From: Vibrio mimicus
GTDB taxonomy: Bacteria > Pseudomonadota > Gammaproteobacteria > Enterobacterales > Vibrionaceae
Direction: 5' to 3'
Length of the DNA: 64,000 nucleotides
Assembly: GCF_019048845.1 (NCBI RefSeq)
Contig: NZ_CP077426.1
Span: 791,501-855,500 of the forward strand
Shown here: in pieces, positions 48,906 through 58,243 of the stretch
How the letters are laid out: each line of letters starts with the position of its first letter
Position numbering within the stretch: the stretch's first letter is position 1
Position numbers and translations under genes: made by a program
Notes under the pieces: model-generated
What the model saw: only the letters and a program-made list of their open reading frames with translations
What the model was told of the DNA's origin: nothing
Database searches by the model: none

Positions 48906-48935
48906 AAAAAAATCCAGCTTCGGCTGGATTTTTTA
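48906..48935 (+). terminator. Terminator of flaD
   Basis: AAAAAAATCCAGC, TTCG loop, GCTGGATTTTTT. Confidence 0.93.
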
Positions 48936-49020
48936 TTTGCATCCAGTTTCATTAATTAGTGTCTAACTTCACGAAAGTGAAGGGGATTTTCTTTTTTTTA
49001 AAAAAAGCCTGAAATTTCTC

Positions 49021-49047
49021 TAAAGGATATGTATTTCTCGCCGTTAC
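49021..49047 (+). promoter_or_regulatory. Sigma-28 promoter of flaB
   Basis: TAAA at 49021-49024, 15 bases, GCCGTTAC at 49040-49047. Confidence 0.88.
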
Positions 49048-49065
49048 AGGATACGAGAGAAATGA

Positions 49066-49103
49066 GGTAAACCGAGGTGAGGTGAGAGACACCGAGGTTT
49101 ACC
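49066..49103 (+). promoter_or_regulatory. Hairpin in the 5' leader of flaB
   Basis: GGTAAACC at 49066-49073 pairs with GGTTTACC at 49096-49103, and GGTG/CACC pair inside. It stands between the sigma-28 promoter and the ribosome site AAGGAG at 49117-49122. It is unrelated in sequence to the flaC/flaD leader. Confidence 0.6.
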
Positions 49104-49128
49104 AACTTATCCGCCTAAGGAGATCAAT

Positions 49129-50259
49129 ATGGCAATTAATGTAAACACGAATGTGTCTGCCATGACCGCACAGCGCTATTTGAATGGCGCTGCTGATGGT
49201 ATGCAGAAATCAATGGAGCGTTTGTCGTCCGGCTACAAAATCAACAGTGCCCGAGACGATGCCGCAGGTCTGCAAATTTCTAACCGTTTAACATCGCAAA
49301 GTCGTGGTTTGGATATGGCGGTGAAAAACGCCAACGATGGTATTTCTATCGCCCAAACTGCGGAAGGGGCGATGAACGAAACGACCAACATCTTACAACG
49401 GATGCGCGATCTTTCGTTGCAATCCTCCAACGGTTCGAACTCCTCTTCTGAACGCCGAGCGATTCAAGAAGAAGTGTCCGCCCTCAATGATGAGCTGAAT
49501 CGTATTGCAGAAACTACCTCATTTGGTGGTAACAAGCTGCTTAACGGTTCATTTGGTCATAAATCGTTCCAGATTGGTGCTGATTCGGGAGAAGCTGTCA
49601 TGCTCAGCATGGGCAGTATGCGCTCGGATACCCAAGCGATGGGCGGTAAAAGCTATCGCGCTCAAGAGGGGAAAGCGGCAGACTGGCGTGTAGGCGCTGC
49701 AACAGACCTTACCCTGAACTACACTGATAAACAGGGTGAAGCACGTGAAGTGACCATTAATGCCAAACAAGGTGACGACTTAGAAGAGCTTGCGACCTAT
49801 ATCAACGGTCAGACCGATGACGTTAAAGCCTCAGTGGGTGAAGACGGCAAAATGCAACTGTTTGCTTCATCGCAAAAAGTGAATGGTGATGTGACGATTG
49901 GCGGTGGACTCGGCGGTGAAATTGGTTTCGATGCAGGTCGCGATGTGACTGTGGCGAATATCGATGTTTCCACTGTAGCGGGTTCACAAGAAGCCGTTTC
50001 AGTACTGGATGGTGCATTGAAAGCAGTGGATAGCCAACGTGCTTCATTGGGTGCATTCCAGAACCGTTTTGGTCACGCGATCAGTAACTTGGATAACGTT
50101 AACGAGAACGTGAACGCCTCTCGTAGCCGTATCCGTGATACCGATTATGCTCGTGAAACCACGGCGATGACGAAAGCGCAGATATTGCAACAAGCAAGTA
50201 CCTCGGTGCTGGCGCAAGCGAAGCAGTCACCATCTGCAGCTCTGAGCTTATTGGGGTAA
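49129..50259 (+). CDS. flaB: Flagellin FlaB
   Basis: 376 residues ([21 protein letters not shown]). AAGGAG is well placed before ATG 49129. The D0/D1 domains are those of the family ([21 protein letters not shown]; ends [10 protein letters not shown]). Compared with FlaC and FlaD, many Lys are replaced by Arg in the C-terminal helix ([17 protein letters not shown]). Own sigma-28 promoter; flaG follows after 70 bases. Confidence 0.95.
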   Translation: MAINVNTNVSAMTAQRYLNGAADGMQKSMERLSSGYKINSARDDAAGLQISNRLTSQSRGLDMAVKNANDGISIAQTAEGAMNETTNILQRMRDLSLQSSNGSNSSSERRAIQEEVSALNDELNRIAETTSFGGNKLLNGSFGHKSFQIGADSGEAVMLSMGSMRSDTQAMGGKSYRAQEGKAADWRVGAATDLTLNYTDKQGEAREVTINAKQGDDLEELATYINGQTDDVKASVGEDGKMQLFASSQKVNGDVTIGGGLGGEIGFDAGRDVTVANIDVSTVAGSQEAVSVLDGALKAVDSQRASLGAFQNRFGHAISNLDNVNENVNASRSRIRDTDYARETTAMTKAQILQQASTSVLAQAKQSPSAALSLLG

Positions 50260-50280
50260 CCCTTTGAGCTCACACGAGCT

Positions 50281-50308
50281 AGTAAGTAACATGCAGTAAA
50301 TGTTACTT
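50281..50308 (+). promoter_or_regulatory. Inverted repeat between flaB and flaG
   Basis: AAGTAACAT and ATGTTACTT pair over 9 bases around GCAGTAA, without a T run, so it is not a standard terminator. It could be a partial terminator or an mRNA processing site in a flaB-flaG transcript. Confidence 0.5.
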
Positions 50309-50329
50309 ATAAGGTGGAGGGAGATTGTT

Positions 50330-50791
50330 ATGGAAATACCATCCTACGCATCGAACATCCAGCCTTACGGCTCGCAAAGTGGCATTAAAATTGCTTCAGA
50401 AAACGATAATGCAAAAAGCGTTTCGCTTTCAGGGGATAACAGCCGCTCGGTTTCGCGTGCAGATAAATTATCTGAACACTTTTCTGAGCAGGCCAGGGCA
50501 AAGCAGCAAGAATCGGTTGATACGGCAATGGAGCAAGCTAGACAGCGCCAACGCCTCAACGAGGAGCAGCTTGCCAAAATGGTGGATCAAATGAACGAGT
50601 TCGTGAAATCCATCAACAAAGGCCTGTCTTTCAGATTGGATCAAGAATCCGGGCGTGAGGTGGTTACCATTTATGAAGCCTCGACGGGTGATATCATTCG
50701 TCAAATCCCCGAGGAAGAAATGCTTGAGGTATTGCGTCGCCTTGCTCGTGAACAGGATCATCGATCCGGTTTACTCATGGCAAAGGTGTAA
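50330..50791 (+). CDS. flaG: FlaG family protein
   Basis: 153 residues from ATG 50330 (MEIPSYASNI) with GGTGGAGGGAG upstream. The C-terminal FlaG domain (about 75-150: FVKSINKGLSFRLDQESGREVVTIYEASTGDIIRQIPEEEML) is clear; the N-terminal half is charged and probably disordered. FlaG proteins affect filament length, and their place between flagellin and fliD is typical. An earlier start at 50300 is less suitable. Confidence 0.92.
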   Translation: MEIPSYASNIQPYGSQSGIKIASENDNAKSVSLSGDNSRSVSRADKLSEHFSEQARAKQQESVDTAMEQARQRQRLNEEQLAKMVDQMNEFVKSINKGLSFRLDQESGREVVTIYEASTGDIIRQIPEEEMLEVLRRLAREQDHRSGLLMAKV

Positions 50792-50812
50792 CACGGTTTT
50801 TGAGGTGATTGA

Positions 50813-52813
50813 ATGAGTTTAGGCCCGATGGGGATGAATACTGGCTTTGACATCAATGGCATGGTCAGCAAAATTGTTAGTGCGGAGCGCGTACCTAAGC
50901 AGCAACGCATTGACAATGAGCGCACCAACATTGACACCAGTATCAGTGCCTATGGTCGGCTCAGAGAGTCGCTGGATACGATGAAAAATCTGATGACCCA
51001 GTTTCGTCAGGAGAAGGCTTTTGCAGTACGCAAAGTCGACACCAGTGATGAAAAGGTCGTCTCCGCGACTGCCACCACGGAAGCGATCGCTGGCAACTAT
51101 TCCGTCGATGTGTTGCAGCTTGCTCAAAGTCATAAAATTGCCTCTGAAGTATTAGATAAAGAGGCAAAGTTTGGCCCGGGCAAGCTGCAAATTTCATTAG
51201 GCGATAAGAATTTTACTCTGGATGTACAAGCCAACTCCAAACTGGTCGATATCGTTCGTGGGATCAATGGTGAAAAATCCAACCCAGGCGTGCGTGCTTC
51301 CATCATTAACGATGTTGAAGGGCCACGGCTGATTGTCGCCTCCAACGTATCGGGCAAAGACAACAGTGTAAAAATGTCGGCTCAAGCGGAGCCTGGCAAT
51401 CCACTCAAACAGCTTGAATACAAAACATTAGAACAACGGGTACGTGATTTAGAAAAAGCACGCGCCCAAGCACAGCAATTAATTACCCCTCTGACGCCTG
51501 AGCAACAGAAAGTCGCGGCAAAAGTCGCCGAAAAAATTGGTGATGCGGCACGCGTAGTTGATCAAGAAGTAGCGCAAGAGATTCGTAATGCCGCCCAACA
51601 CGCGCAAGGTGCAGCGGGAGAAGCCAGTAATGCTGGTGAACTCACTGATAGCGCAGTCAAAGCCGCTGCGAGTGCAGCAAGTGAAGCCAAAAAATACCTT
51701 AAACCAGAAGACAGAATTCCCGGCTGGAGTGAAACCGCTTCAGGCACCTTACTTGATTCCTACTGGGAACCAGAGGAAGAGCTTGATGCGAAAGGCAGCG
51801 AGAAAGCGTCTGATGTGCCCGGTTGGAGCAATACGGCATCTGGCACATTGCTTGACTCTTACGTGACGCCTAAAGAAGCACAGCAAAAACTAGAACAAAA
51901 ACTGGCTCAAGAAAAGGCAGATATTGAAGCGGCGATTCGCAGCGGAAAAATGACGCCGGAAGAAGCCAAAGCACAAGCGCGCGCTAGACTCAGCCCCGAA
52001 GAGCGCGCCTACATTGAACAAGTAGAAAAAGCACAAGCCGCCTTGAATGCTGCACAGAGTGCGTTTGATGGCTATGGCGGTATGACCGAAGTGCAATCGG
52101 CGCAAGATTCTATGGTTGTGTTGGATGGGGTAGCCACCTTATCCAGTAACAACAACATCATCGAAAATGCGATTGAAGGGGTCAATCTTACCTTAAAGGG
52201 AAAAACGGAGCGCAACCAAACTCCAGCCGAAATCGGTATCGAGTATGATCGCGATCGGGTACGTACCGACATTGAGCAGTTTGTCGCCGCCTATAACCAG
52301 TTTTTCCAAACCAGCAAAGAATTGGCAGGGGTTGATCCCCGTACAGGACAAGCTGGGCCTCTGGCGGGAGACAGCATAGTTCGAAGTGCTGATTCACGTT
52401 TAAAAACCGTCTTTTCATCGAGTATTGAACAAGCACCAGACAATTTAAAATCGCTTACCGAGTTTGGTATCACCACTACCCGACAAGGGACGCTCGAAAT
52501 CAACTATGATATGCTCAATCGCCAATTAAATAGCAACTTCACCAAGTTGGGTGATTTTTTTGGCGGTAATCAAGGTTTTGCCAAACGCGTTGAAGATGCG
52601 ATTTCGAATATGACTGGAGTAACCGGCTCTATTCGGACACGTGAAAAGAGCTTGAATGAGCAGACTTATCGACTGGATGATGACCAACGTGCGTTGGATC
52701 GCCGCATGGATAGCTTAGAGAAACGCACTCACTCGAAATTCAGTGCTATGCAAGATGCCACCAGCAAAATGCAATCTCAACTTGCTGGCATGATGAACGC
52801 ATTAGGTGGTTAA
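50813..52813 (+). CDS. fliD: Flagellar filament cap protein FliD (HAP2)
   Basis: 666 residues, against about 470 in E. coli. The N-terminal FliD_N domain (about 10-110: FDINGMVSKIVSAERVPKQQRIDNE) and the C-terminal FliD_C domain (about 430-650) are normal. Between them, about 200-425, is an Ala/Glu/Lys-rich insert with two copies of PGWSxTASGTLLDSY at 303-317 and 336-350. FliD forms the tip complex that folds incoming flagellin; the insert should be exposed at the tip. Chaperone fliT-like and fliS genes follow. Confidence 0.95.
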   Translation: MSLGPMGMNTGFDINGMVSKIVSAERVPKQQRIDNERTNIDTSISAYGRLRESLDTMKNLMTQFRQEKAFAVRKVDTSDEKVVSATATTEAIAGNYSVDVLQLAQSHKIASEVLDKEAKFGPGKLQISLGDKNFTLDVQANSKLVDIVRGINGEKSNPGVRASIINDVEGPRLIVASNVSGKDNSVKMSAQAEPGNPLKQLEYKTLEQRVRDLEKARAQAQQLITPLTPEQQKVAAKVAEKIGDAARVVDQEVAQEIRNAAQHAQGAAGEASNAGELTDSAVKAAASAASEAKKYLKPEDRIPGWSETASGTLLDSYWEPEEELDAKGSEKASDVPGWSNTASGTLLDSYVTPKEAQQKLEQKLAQEKADIEAAIRSGKMTPEEAKAQARARLSPEERAYIEQVEKAQAALNAAQSAFDGYGGMTEVQSAQDSMVVLDGVATLSSNNNIIENAIEGVNLTLKGKTERNQTPAEIGIEYDRDRVRTDIEQFVAAYNQFFQTSKELAGVDPRTGQAGPLAGDSIVRSADSRLKTVFSSSIEQAPDNLKSLTEFGITTTRQGTLEINYDMLNRQLNSNFTKLGDFFGGNQGFAKRVEDAISNMTGVTGSIRTREKSLNEQTYRLDDDQRALDRRMDSLEKRTHSKFSAMQDATSKMQSQLAGMMNALGG

Positions 52814-52814
52814 T

Positions 52815-53120
52815 GTGGAAGCAGAACTGCAACGATTGAGTGATCTCGATCAACAAATTGCATCTCTTCTTGCGGAAGACGATATTCATGCTGAAGATAT
52901 TTTGCAGTTGGTCGATAACAGGGAACAGCTATTGCATAGCTTGTTAGGTTATTTAGCTGAGCACCCTGAATTGGCGCAGTCCGATTTATGGCTCAAGGCA
53001 ATCAGTAATACTCAACAACTTGTTGAACAGATGCAGTTAAAAACGGCGGCGATAGGCCAAACACTTTATAAATATCGCCACGGAAATAAATCGGTTCAAC
53101 AATACAAAAAGTTTTTATAA
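52815..53120 (+). CDS. FliT-like flagellar chaperone (FlaI)
   Basis: 101 residues from GTG 52815, with AGGTGG at 52804-52809 giving good spacing; GTG 52806 is an alternative that would overlap the fliD stop. Helical and charged, without a recognised motif. Position between fliD and fliS matches the FliT-type export chaperone called FlaI in V. cholerae. Probable partner is FliD; sequence similarity to enteric FliT is low. Confidence 0.75.
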   Translation: MEAELQRLSDLDQQIASLLAEDDIHAEDILQLVDNREQLLHSLLGYLAEHPELAQSDLWLKAISNTQQLVEQMQLKTAAIGQTLYKYRHGNKSVQQYKKFL

Positions 53121-53130
53121 GAGGAAGACT

Positions 53131-53541
53131 ATGCGTGGTTCTTTACAGGCGTACAAAAAAGTATCAGTGGATAGCCAGCTAAGTGCGGCCTCACCGCATA
53201 AAATCGTCCAGATGTTAATGGCCGGAGCGATCGAGCGCTTGATTCAAGGTAAAGCGGCGATGCAGCAAGGCAATATCCCTGTGAAAGGTGAGCGTTTGGG
53301 TAAGGCATTAGACATCATCATCAGCCTGCGCAGTTGCTTGTCGATGGACGATGGTGGTGATATTGCCAAAAATCTTGATCAACTGTATGACTTTATGGTT
53401 AACCAAATTACTCAAGCCAACCATAAAAATGATCCGCAAATGCTGGATGACGTGATCGAGATAATCCGTGAAATAAAATCGGCTTGGGATCAGATCCCTC
53501 CTGAATTTCACAACTTAACGGCAGCCGAAGTCGGTATTTGA
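53131..53541 (+). CDS. fliS: Flagellin export chaperone FliS
   Basis: 136 residues, the usual size, all helical. The N-terminal YKKVSVDSQLSAASPHKIVQMLM matches the FliS family, which binds the C terminus of flagellin in the cytoplasm and keeps it unfolded for export. AGAGGAAG precedes the ATG; the gene lies 10 bases after the FliT-like gene. A terminator follows at 53621. Confidence 0.95.
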   Translation: MRGSLQAYKKVSVDSQLSAASPHKIVQMLMAGAIERLIQGKAAMQQGNIPVKGERLGKALDIIISLRSCLSMDDGGDIAKNLDQLYDFMVNQITQANHKNDPQMLDDVIEIIREIKSAWDQIPPEFHNLTAAEVGI

Positions 53542-53620
53542 TTTCCGTCAGGGAAACTCTTAACGGATATCACACCCAGCAAATGCTTGGTTGCCTTATT
53601 TGCTGATTTAAATAGAATAG

Positions 53621-53650
53621 AAGCCACTAACTAGCCAAGTGGCTTTTTTT
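53621..53650 (+). terminator. Terminator of the flaG-fliD-fliS run
   Basis: AAGCCACT and AGTGGCTT with a ten-base loop, followed by TTTTT. Confidence 0.88.
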
Positions 53651-53747
53651 GTTGCTGATTTCCACAAATTGTCTATCGTTTATTCAGGTTATATATAAAA
53701 AATCAATCACCTGAGAATGATCTTCAAAAGGTGCAACCACAACTTCT

Positions 53748-53753
53748 TATAAT
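53748..53753 (+). promoter_or_regulatory. Probable -10 element of the flrA promoter
   Basis: A consensus TATAAT stands 20 bases before the flrA start in an AT-rich region. The -35 element is unclear. Master regulator genes at the top of the hierarchy are expected to use sigma-70, unlike the downstream flagellar genes. Confidence 0.5.
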
Positions 53754-53773
53754 AAAGGCAAATAATCTCACCT

Positions 53774-55237
53774 ATGCAAAGTTTAGCGAAACTACTTGTG
53801 ATTGAGGACGATGCCGCTATCCGGCACAACCTTAGTGTCATTTTAGAATTTGTAGGAGAGCAGTGTGAGGTCATTGAGTCTACTCAGATTGCCCAAGTCA
53901 ATTGGTCTGCAGTGTGGGCGGGATGCATTTTAGGTTCATTGTGTGGTCAAACGCTTTCTAAAGAATTAATTCAATCTTTGACCAAGGCAAACCATATTCC
54001 GCTATTGATGGCAAATAAACAGCCATATTCCTTAGAAGAATTTCCCAATTATGTGGGGGAATTAGACTTTCCGCTGAATTACCCACAATTGAGTGATGCA
54101 TTACGTCACTGTAAAGAGTTTCTTGGGCGCAAAGGTTTTCAAGTCCTCGCTACGGCACGCAAAAATACATTATTTCGCAGCCTTGTTGGGCAGAGCATGG
54201 GCGTGCAAGAAGTTCGTCATTTGATCGAACAGGTTTCCACTACGGAAGCGAATGTGCTGATTCTAGGGGAATCAGGTACAGGAAAAGAAGTTGTTGCGCG
54301 CAATATTCATTACCATTCAGGGCGTCGTAATGGCCCTTTTGTTCCTATTAACTGCGGAGCCATTCCGGCAGAACTGCTGGAAAGCGAACTATTTGGTCAC
54401 GAGAAAGGGGCGTTTACGGGAGCAATAACTTCACGTAAAGGTCGTTTTGAATTGGCTGATGGTGGCACACTGTTTTTAGATGAAATCGGTGATATGCCGA
54501 TGAGTATGCAAGTTAAATTGCTGCGTGTACTGCAAGAGCGTTGCTTTGAACGTGTTGGGGGCAATAGCACCATCAAGGCGAACGTGCGTGTGATTGCGGC
54601 AACCCACCGTAACTTAGAAGAGATGATCGAGGAACAAAAATTCCGTGAAGATCTCTACTATCGTTTGAACGTATTCCCGATCGAAATGCCTGCGTTGCGT
54701 GATCGCAAGGAAGATATTCCGCTATTGCTGCAAGAGTTGATGACTCGTATGGAAGCAGAAGGTGCACAACCTATCTGCTTCACGCCTCGTTCAATCAACT
54801 CCATGATGGAGCATGATTGGCCGGGTAACGTGCGTGAACTCGCTAACTTAGTTGAGCGTATGGTCATCTTGTATCCAAACAGTTTGGTTGATGTGAATCA
54901 TTTGCCGACCAAATATCGTTACAGTGATATTCCGGAATTTCAGCCTGAACCTAGCCGTTTTAGCTCGGTTGAAGAACAAGAGCGTGATGTACTGGAAGGG
55001 ATTTTCTCGGAAGACTTTGATTTTGAAGAGCCACATGAGTTTACCGATATTGATGCGCCACAAGCTTTGCCGCCGGAAGGGGTGAATCTGAAAGAGTTAC
55101 TGGCTGATCTTGAAGTGAATTTGATCAATCAAGCGTTGGAAGCGCAAGGTGGTGTGGTCGCTAGAGCGGCAGATATGCTCGGTATGCGTCGTACCACCTT
55201 GGTTGAAAAAATGCGCAAATACAATATGCAACGCTAA
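53774..55237 (+). CDS. flrA: Flagellar master regulator FlrA (sigma-54 activator)
   Basis: 487 residues. N-terminal FleQ/receiver-like domain (1-125) starting [14 protein letters not shown]; at the usual phosphorylation site it reads GCILGSL, so no Asp acceptor is available. Central AAA+ domain (about 140-380): Walker [18 protein letters not shown] that contacts sigma-54, Walker B FLDEIGD. C-terminal Fis-type helix-turn-helix ([16 protein letters not shown]). It activates flrBC and class II flagellar genes in V. cholerae, where cyclic di-GMP inhibits it. Confidence 0.97.
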   Translation: MQSLAKLLVIEDDAAIRHNLSVILEFVGEQCEVIESTQIAQVNWSAVWAGCILGSLCGQTLSKELIQSLTKANHIPLLMANKQPYSLEEFPNYVGELDFPLNYPQLSDALRHCKEFLGRKGFQVLATARKNTLFRSLVGQSMGVQEVRHLIEQVSTTEANVLILGESGTGKEVVARNIHYHSGRRNGPFVPINCGAIPAELLESELFGHEKGAFTGAITSRKGRFELADGGTLFLDEIGDMPMSMQVKLLRVLQERCFERVGGNSTIKANVRVIAATHRNLEEMIEEQKFREDLYYRLNVFPIEMPALRDRKEDIPLLLQELMTRMEAEGAQPICFTPRSINSMMEHDWPGNVRELANLVERMVILYPNSLVDVNHLPTKYRYSDIPEFQPEPSRFSSVEEQERDVLEGIFSEDFDFEEPHEFTDIDAPQALPPEGVNLKELLADLEVNLINQALEAQGGVVARAADMLGMRRTTLVEKMRKYNMQR

Positions 55238-55297
55238 GGAAGACCATAGTCAATATATTGGCATGATTTAACTTGTTGATTTTGAATGATAATGGCT

Positions 55298-55313
55298 TGG
55301 CATGACTCTTGCG
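55298..55313 (+). promoter_or_regulatory. Sigma-54 promoter of flrBC
   Basis: TGGCAT-GACTC-TTGCG: GG at 55299-55300 and GC at 55311-55312, exactly ten bases between, the required -24/-12 spacing. It stands 40 bases before flrB, in agreement with FlrA/sigma-54 control. Confidence 0.9.
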
Positions 55314-55352
55314 TGTCAGGCCATTGTTGCATTTAAATACAGAGAGTGGACG

Positions 55353-56402
55353 ATGAGCGCAGTGCAAGAGCAGCATTCCCATTTGGATTCGTTAGAAGAT
55401 CAAGTTGAGCGCTATAAACAAGTGCTGGATGTGATGCCTGCTGGCGTCATTTTGCTTGATACTCAAGGTATAGTCCGTGAAGCCAACCCTGAGGCGCAGC
55501 GTTTGCTGGATGTTCCTTTAGTTGGTGAGAAATGGTACAGCGTCATTCAAATTGCTTTTGCTCCCCGTGAAGATGATGGTCACGAAATCTCTCTGCGTAA
55601 TGGGCGTAAAGTTCGGTTAGCGATTTCGGCCTCCGCCACAGGGCAACTCATCCTCATTACAGATTTAACCGAGACACGCCTATTGCAGTCGCGGATCAGT
55701 GATTTGCAACGACTCTCCTCGCTAGGGCGTATGGTCGCATCGCTGGCTCACCAAGTGCGCACACCGCTTTCCAGTGCCATGTTGTATGCCGCAAACCTCG
55801 CAGCCCCCAATCTGCCTCCTGCAACGCGAGATCGTTTCCAAAGTAAACTGGTTGACCGATTGCACGACCTAGAAAAACAGGTCAACGATATGCTGCTCTT
55901 TGCCAAAGGGGGCGATAATAAAGTGGTTATGCCTTTTTCGATTGGTGAGCTAGCCTCTGAATTTATGCCTATGGTCGAAACTGCACTGAAAAATAACCAG
56001 ATCGATTATGGGCAAGAAGTCGAAAGTGAAGAAACAATGCTATTGGGCAACGCCAATGCTTTAGCCTCTGCGCTCAGTAACTTAGTGATGAATGCGGTAC
56101 AAATTGCTGGCAAAGGCTCACAAATTGATGTGTTTTTCCGCCCGGTCAATGGCGAACTCAAAATTTCTGTGCAAGATAACGGCCCTGGAGTGCCAGAGGC
56201 ATTACAGCACAAAATTATGGAACCCTTTTTCACCACTCGCTCACAAGGTACAGGTCTTGGTTTGGCGGTGGTACAAATGGTATGTCGCGCCCATGGTGGG
56301 CGGTTAGAACTGATATCCCAAGAGGGGGAAGGTGCTTGTTTTACCATGTGCATTCCTCTGGAACGTCAGGCAGATAGCTCAAACTCAGAAACGGGAGAGT
56401 GA
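55353..56402 (+). CDS. flrB: Two-component sensor kinase FlrB
   Basis: 349 residues from ATG 55353 (MSAVQEQHSH), preceded by GAGTGGA; the earlier in-frame codon at 55302 lies on the promoter. PAS domain (about 17-115), HisKA with the phosphorylated His in SLAHQVRTPLSSA, and HATPase_c with NALASALSNLVMNAVQIA and DNGPGVP, GTGLGLAVV. No membrane helix: cytoplasmic. FlrB phosphorylates FlrC. The stop overlaps the flrC leader. Confidence 0.95.
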   Translation: MSAVQEQHSHLDSLEDQVERYKQVLDVMPAGVILLDTQGIVREANPEAQRLLDVPLVGEKWYSVIQIAFAPREDDGHEISLRNGRKVRLAISASATGQLILITDLTETRLLQSRISDLQRLSSLGRMVASLAHQVRTPLSSAMLYAANLAAPNLPPATRDRFQSKLVDRLHDLEKQVNDMLLFAKGGDNKVVMPFSIGELASEFMPMVETALKNNQIDYGQEVESEETMLLGNANALASALSNLVMNAVQIAGKGSQIDVFFRPVNGELKISVQDNGPGVPEALQHKIMEPFFTTRSQGTGLGLAVVQMVCRAHGGRLELISQEGEGACFTMCIPLERQADSSNSETGE

Positions 56403-56404
56403 AG

Positions 56405-57841
56405 ATGGCTCAAAGCAAAGTCTTAATCGTAGAAGATGACGAAGGTCTTCGCGAAGCATTGATCGACACCTTGGCTTTAGCGGGTTATGAGTGGCTGGAA
56501 GCCGATTGCGCGGAAGACGCTTTACTCAAACTCAAAGCTAACAGCGTGGATATTGTGGTTTCCGATGTGCAAATGGCGGGCATGGGTGGCTTGGCTCTGT
56601 TGCGCAGTATTAAGCAACATTGGCCAAACCTGCCTGTCTTGTTGATGACCGCTTATGCCAATATTCAGGATGCCGTATCTGCAATGAAAGATGGTGCCAT
56701 TGATTACATGGCAAAGCCTTTTGCACCTGAAGTTCTGTTGAATATGGTCAGCCGTTATGCGCCAGTTAAATCGGATGACAATGGTGATGCGGTGGTGGCG
56801 GATGCCAAAAGCCTTAAGCTGCTCGCATTGGCTGACAAAGTCGCGAAAACCGATGCCAACGTGATGATCTTAGGCCCCAGTGGTTCCGGTAAAGAAGTGA
56901 TGTCACGCTACATTCACAACGCTTCCCCCCGTAAAGACGGCCCATTTATCGCGATTAACTGTGCGGCGATTCCTGACAACATGCTCGAAGCGACGCTGTT
57001 TGGTTATGAAAAAGGCGCGTTTACTGGTGCTGTGCAAGCGTGTCCCGGTAAGTTTGAACAGGCGCAAGGTGGTACCATTTTGCTCGATGAGATCAGCGAG
57101 ATGGATCTGAACCTGCAAGCTAAGTTACTGCGGGTGTTGCAAGAACGTGAAGTGGAGCGTTTGGGGAGCCGTAAAAGTATCAAGCTCGATGTTCGTGTGC
57201 TCGCGACCAGCAACCGTGATTTGAAACAGTACGTGCAAGCGGGCAATTTCCGTGAAGACTTATACTATCGCCTCAACGTGTTCCCATTAACTTGGCCTGC
57301 ATTGTGTGAGCGTAGAGATGATATTGAGCCTTTGGCGAATCACCTCATTGAACGTCATTGCAAAAAATTGGGCTTGCCAGTACCGAGCATTGAGCCAAAT
57401 GCGGTGGCTAAACTTCTGAATTACCCATGGCCGGGCAACGTGCGCGAGTTGGATAACGTGGTGCAGCGCGCGCTGATTTTGAGTGAAAACGGCCATATCC
57501 AGAGTGAGCACATCCTGCTCGAAGGGGTGGACTGGCACGATGCGAGCAGCTTGCAACAAGTCGTGGCTGGTGATTCAGTGGTTGCCCCACAGATTAAACC
57601 TGTTGCTGAGCCTGAAGTCTTTAAATCGCTAGCACAAGGTGTAGGCGCGCAAACGGCATCAGCATCTGGTTCTGGATTAGGTGGTGAACTACGTGATCAA
57701 GAGTTTGCCATTATTCTCGATACGCTGGCCGAATGTCAGGGACGCCGTAAAGAGATGGCAGAAAAACTGGGTATTAGTCCAAGAACCTTGCGTTATAAAC
57801 TCGCTAAAATGCGTGATGCGGGAATTGATATTCCCGGTTGA
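56405..57841 (+). CDS. flrC: Sigma-54 response regulator FlrC
   Basis: 478 residues from ATG 56405 (MAQSKVLIVEDDEG). Receiver domain with the phospho-Asp in VVSDVQMAG, AAA+ domain (about 130-370) with [18 protein letters not shown] and ILLDEISEM, and a C-terminal Fis-type helix (MAEKLGISPRTLRYKLAKMRDAGI). Phosphorylated by FlrB, it drives class III genes such as fliEFGHIJ, flaA and motor genes with sigma-54. Confidence 0.96.
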   Translation: MAQSKVLIVEDDEGLREALIDTLALAGYEWLEADCAEDALLKLKANSVDIVVSDVQMAGMGGLALLRSIKQHWPNLPVLLMTAYANIQDAVSAMKDGAIDYMAKPFAPEVLLNMVSRYAPVKSDDNGDAVVADAKSLKLLALADKVAKTDANVMILGPSGSGKEVMSRYIHNASPRKDGPFIAINCAAIPDNMLEATLFGYEKGAFTGAVQACPGKFEQAQGGTILLDEISEMDLNLQAKLLRVLQEREVERLGSRKSIKLDVRVLATSNRDLKQYVQAGNFREDLYYRLNVFPLTWPALCERRDDIEPLANHLIERHCKKLGLPVPSIEPNAVAKLLNYPWPGNVRELDNVVQRALILSENGHIQSEHILLEGVDWHDASSLQQVVAGDSVVAPQIKPVAEPEVFKSLAQGVGAQTASASGSGLGGELRDQEFAIILDTLAECQGRRKEMAEKLGISPRTLRYKLAKMRDAGIDIPG

Positions 57842-57846
57842 GGGCA

Positions 57847-57862
57847 TGGCATATAAATTGCT
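57847..57862 (+). promoter_or_regulatory. Sigma-54 promoter of the fliE operon
   Basis: TGGCAT-ATAAA-TTGCT: GG at 57848-57849 and GC at 57860-57861, ten bases between. It lies 55 bases before fliE and just after the flrC stop. Confidence 0.9.
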
Positions 57863-57916
57863 CTTTAGAGTTAGGAACAGAATTTTTGAGTCAAAGATTT
57901 GGCATCAGAGGTAGCA

Positions 57917-58228
57917 ATGAGACTTGACGGTTTAAATAGCGAAATGCAAGCGATGATGTTTGAGGCAATGAACGCTCAACCGACATCCACAGGTCAGAAA
58001 GTTGGCGCAGACTTTGGCGCAATGCTGAATAACGCGATCAATAACGTGAACGGCCTACAAAAAACCTCAAGCGATATGCAAATGCGCTTTGATCGTGGTG
58101 ATGAAGGTATCTCGCTTTCTGATGTAATGATCGCTCGTAACAAGTCGACAGTGGCTTTTGAAGCCACCATTCAAGTACGTAACAAATTAGTCGAAGCGTA
58201 CAAAGAGCTGATGAACATGCCAGTATAA
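57917..58228 (+). CDS. fliE: Flagellar hook-basal body protein FliE
   Basis: 103 residues from ATG 57917 (MRLDGLNSEM). The C-terminal FliE pattern GISLSDVMIARNKSTVAFEATIQVRNKLVEAYKELMNMPV is complete. FliE joins the MS ring to the rod. First gene of fliEFGHIJ, with AGAGGTAGC as ribosome site. Confidence 0.95.
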   Translation: MRLDGLNSEMQAMMFEAMNAQPTSTGQKVGADFGAMLNNAINNVNGLQKTSSDMQMRFDRGDEGISLSDVMIARNKSTVAFEATIQVRNKLVEAYKELMNMPV

Positions 58229-58243
58229 CTTGGGTAGCAAACT

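Noticed and set aside
50281..50308. Terminator between flaB and flaG
   Set aside because: The hairpin lacks a T run and is AT-rich, so it was recorded only as an inverted repeat.
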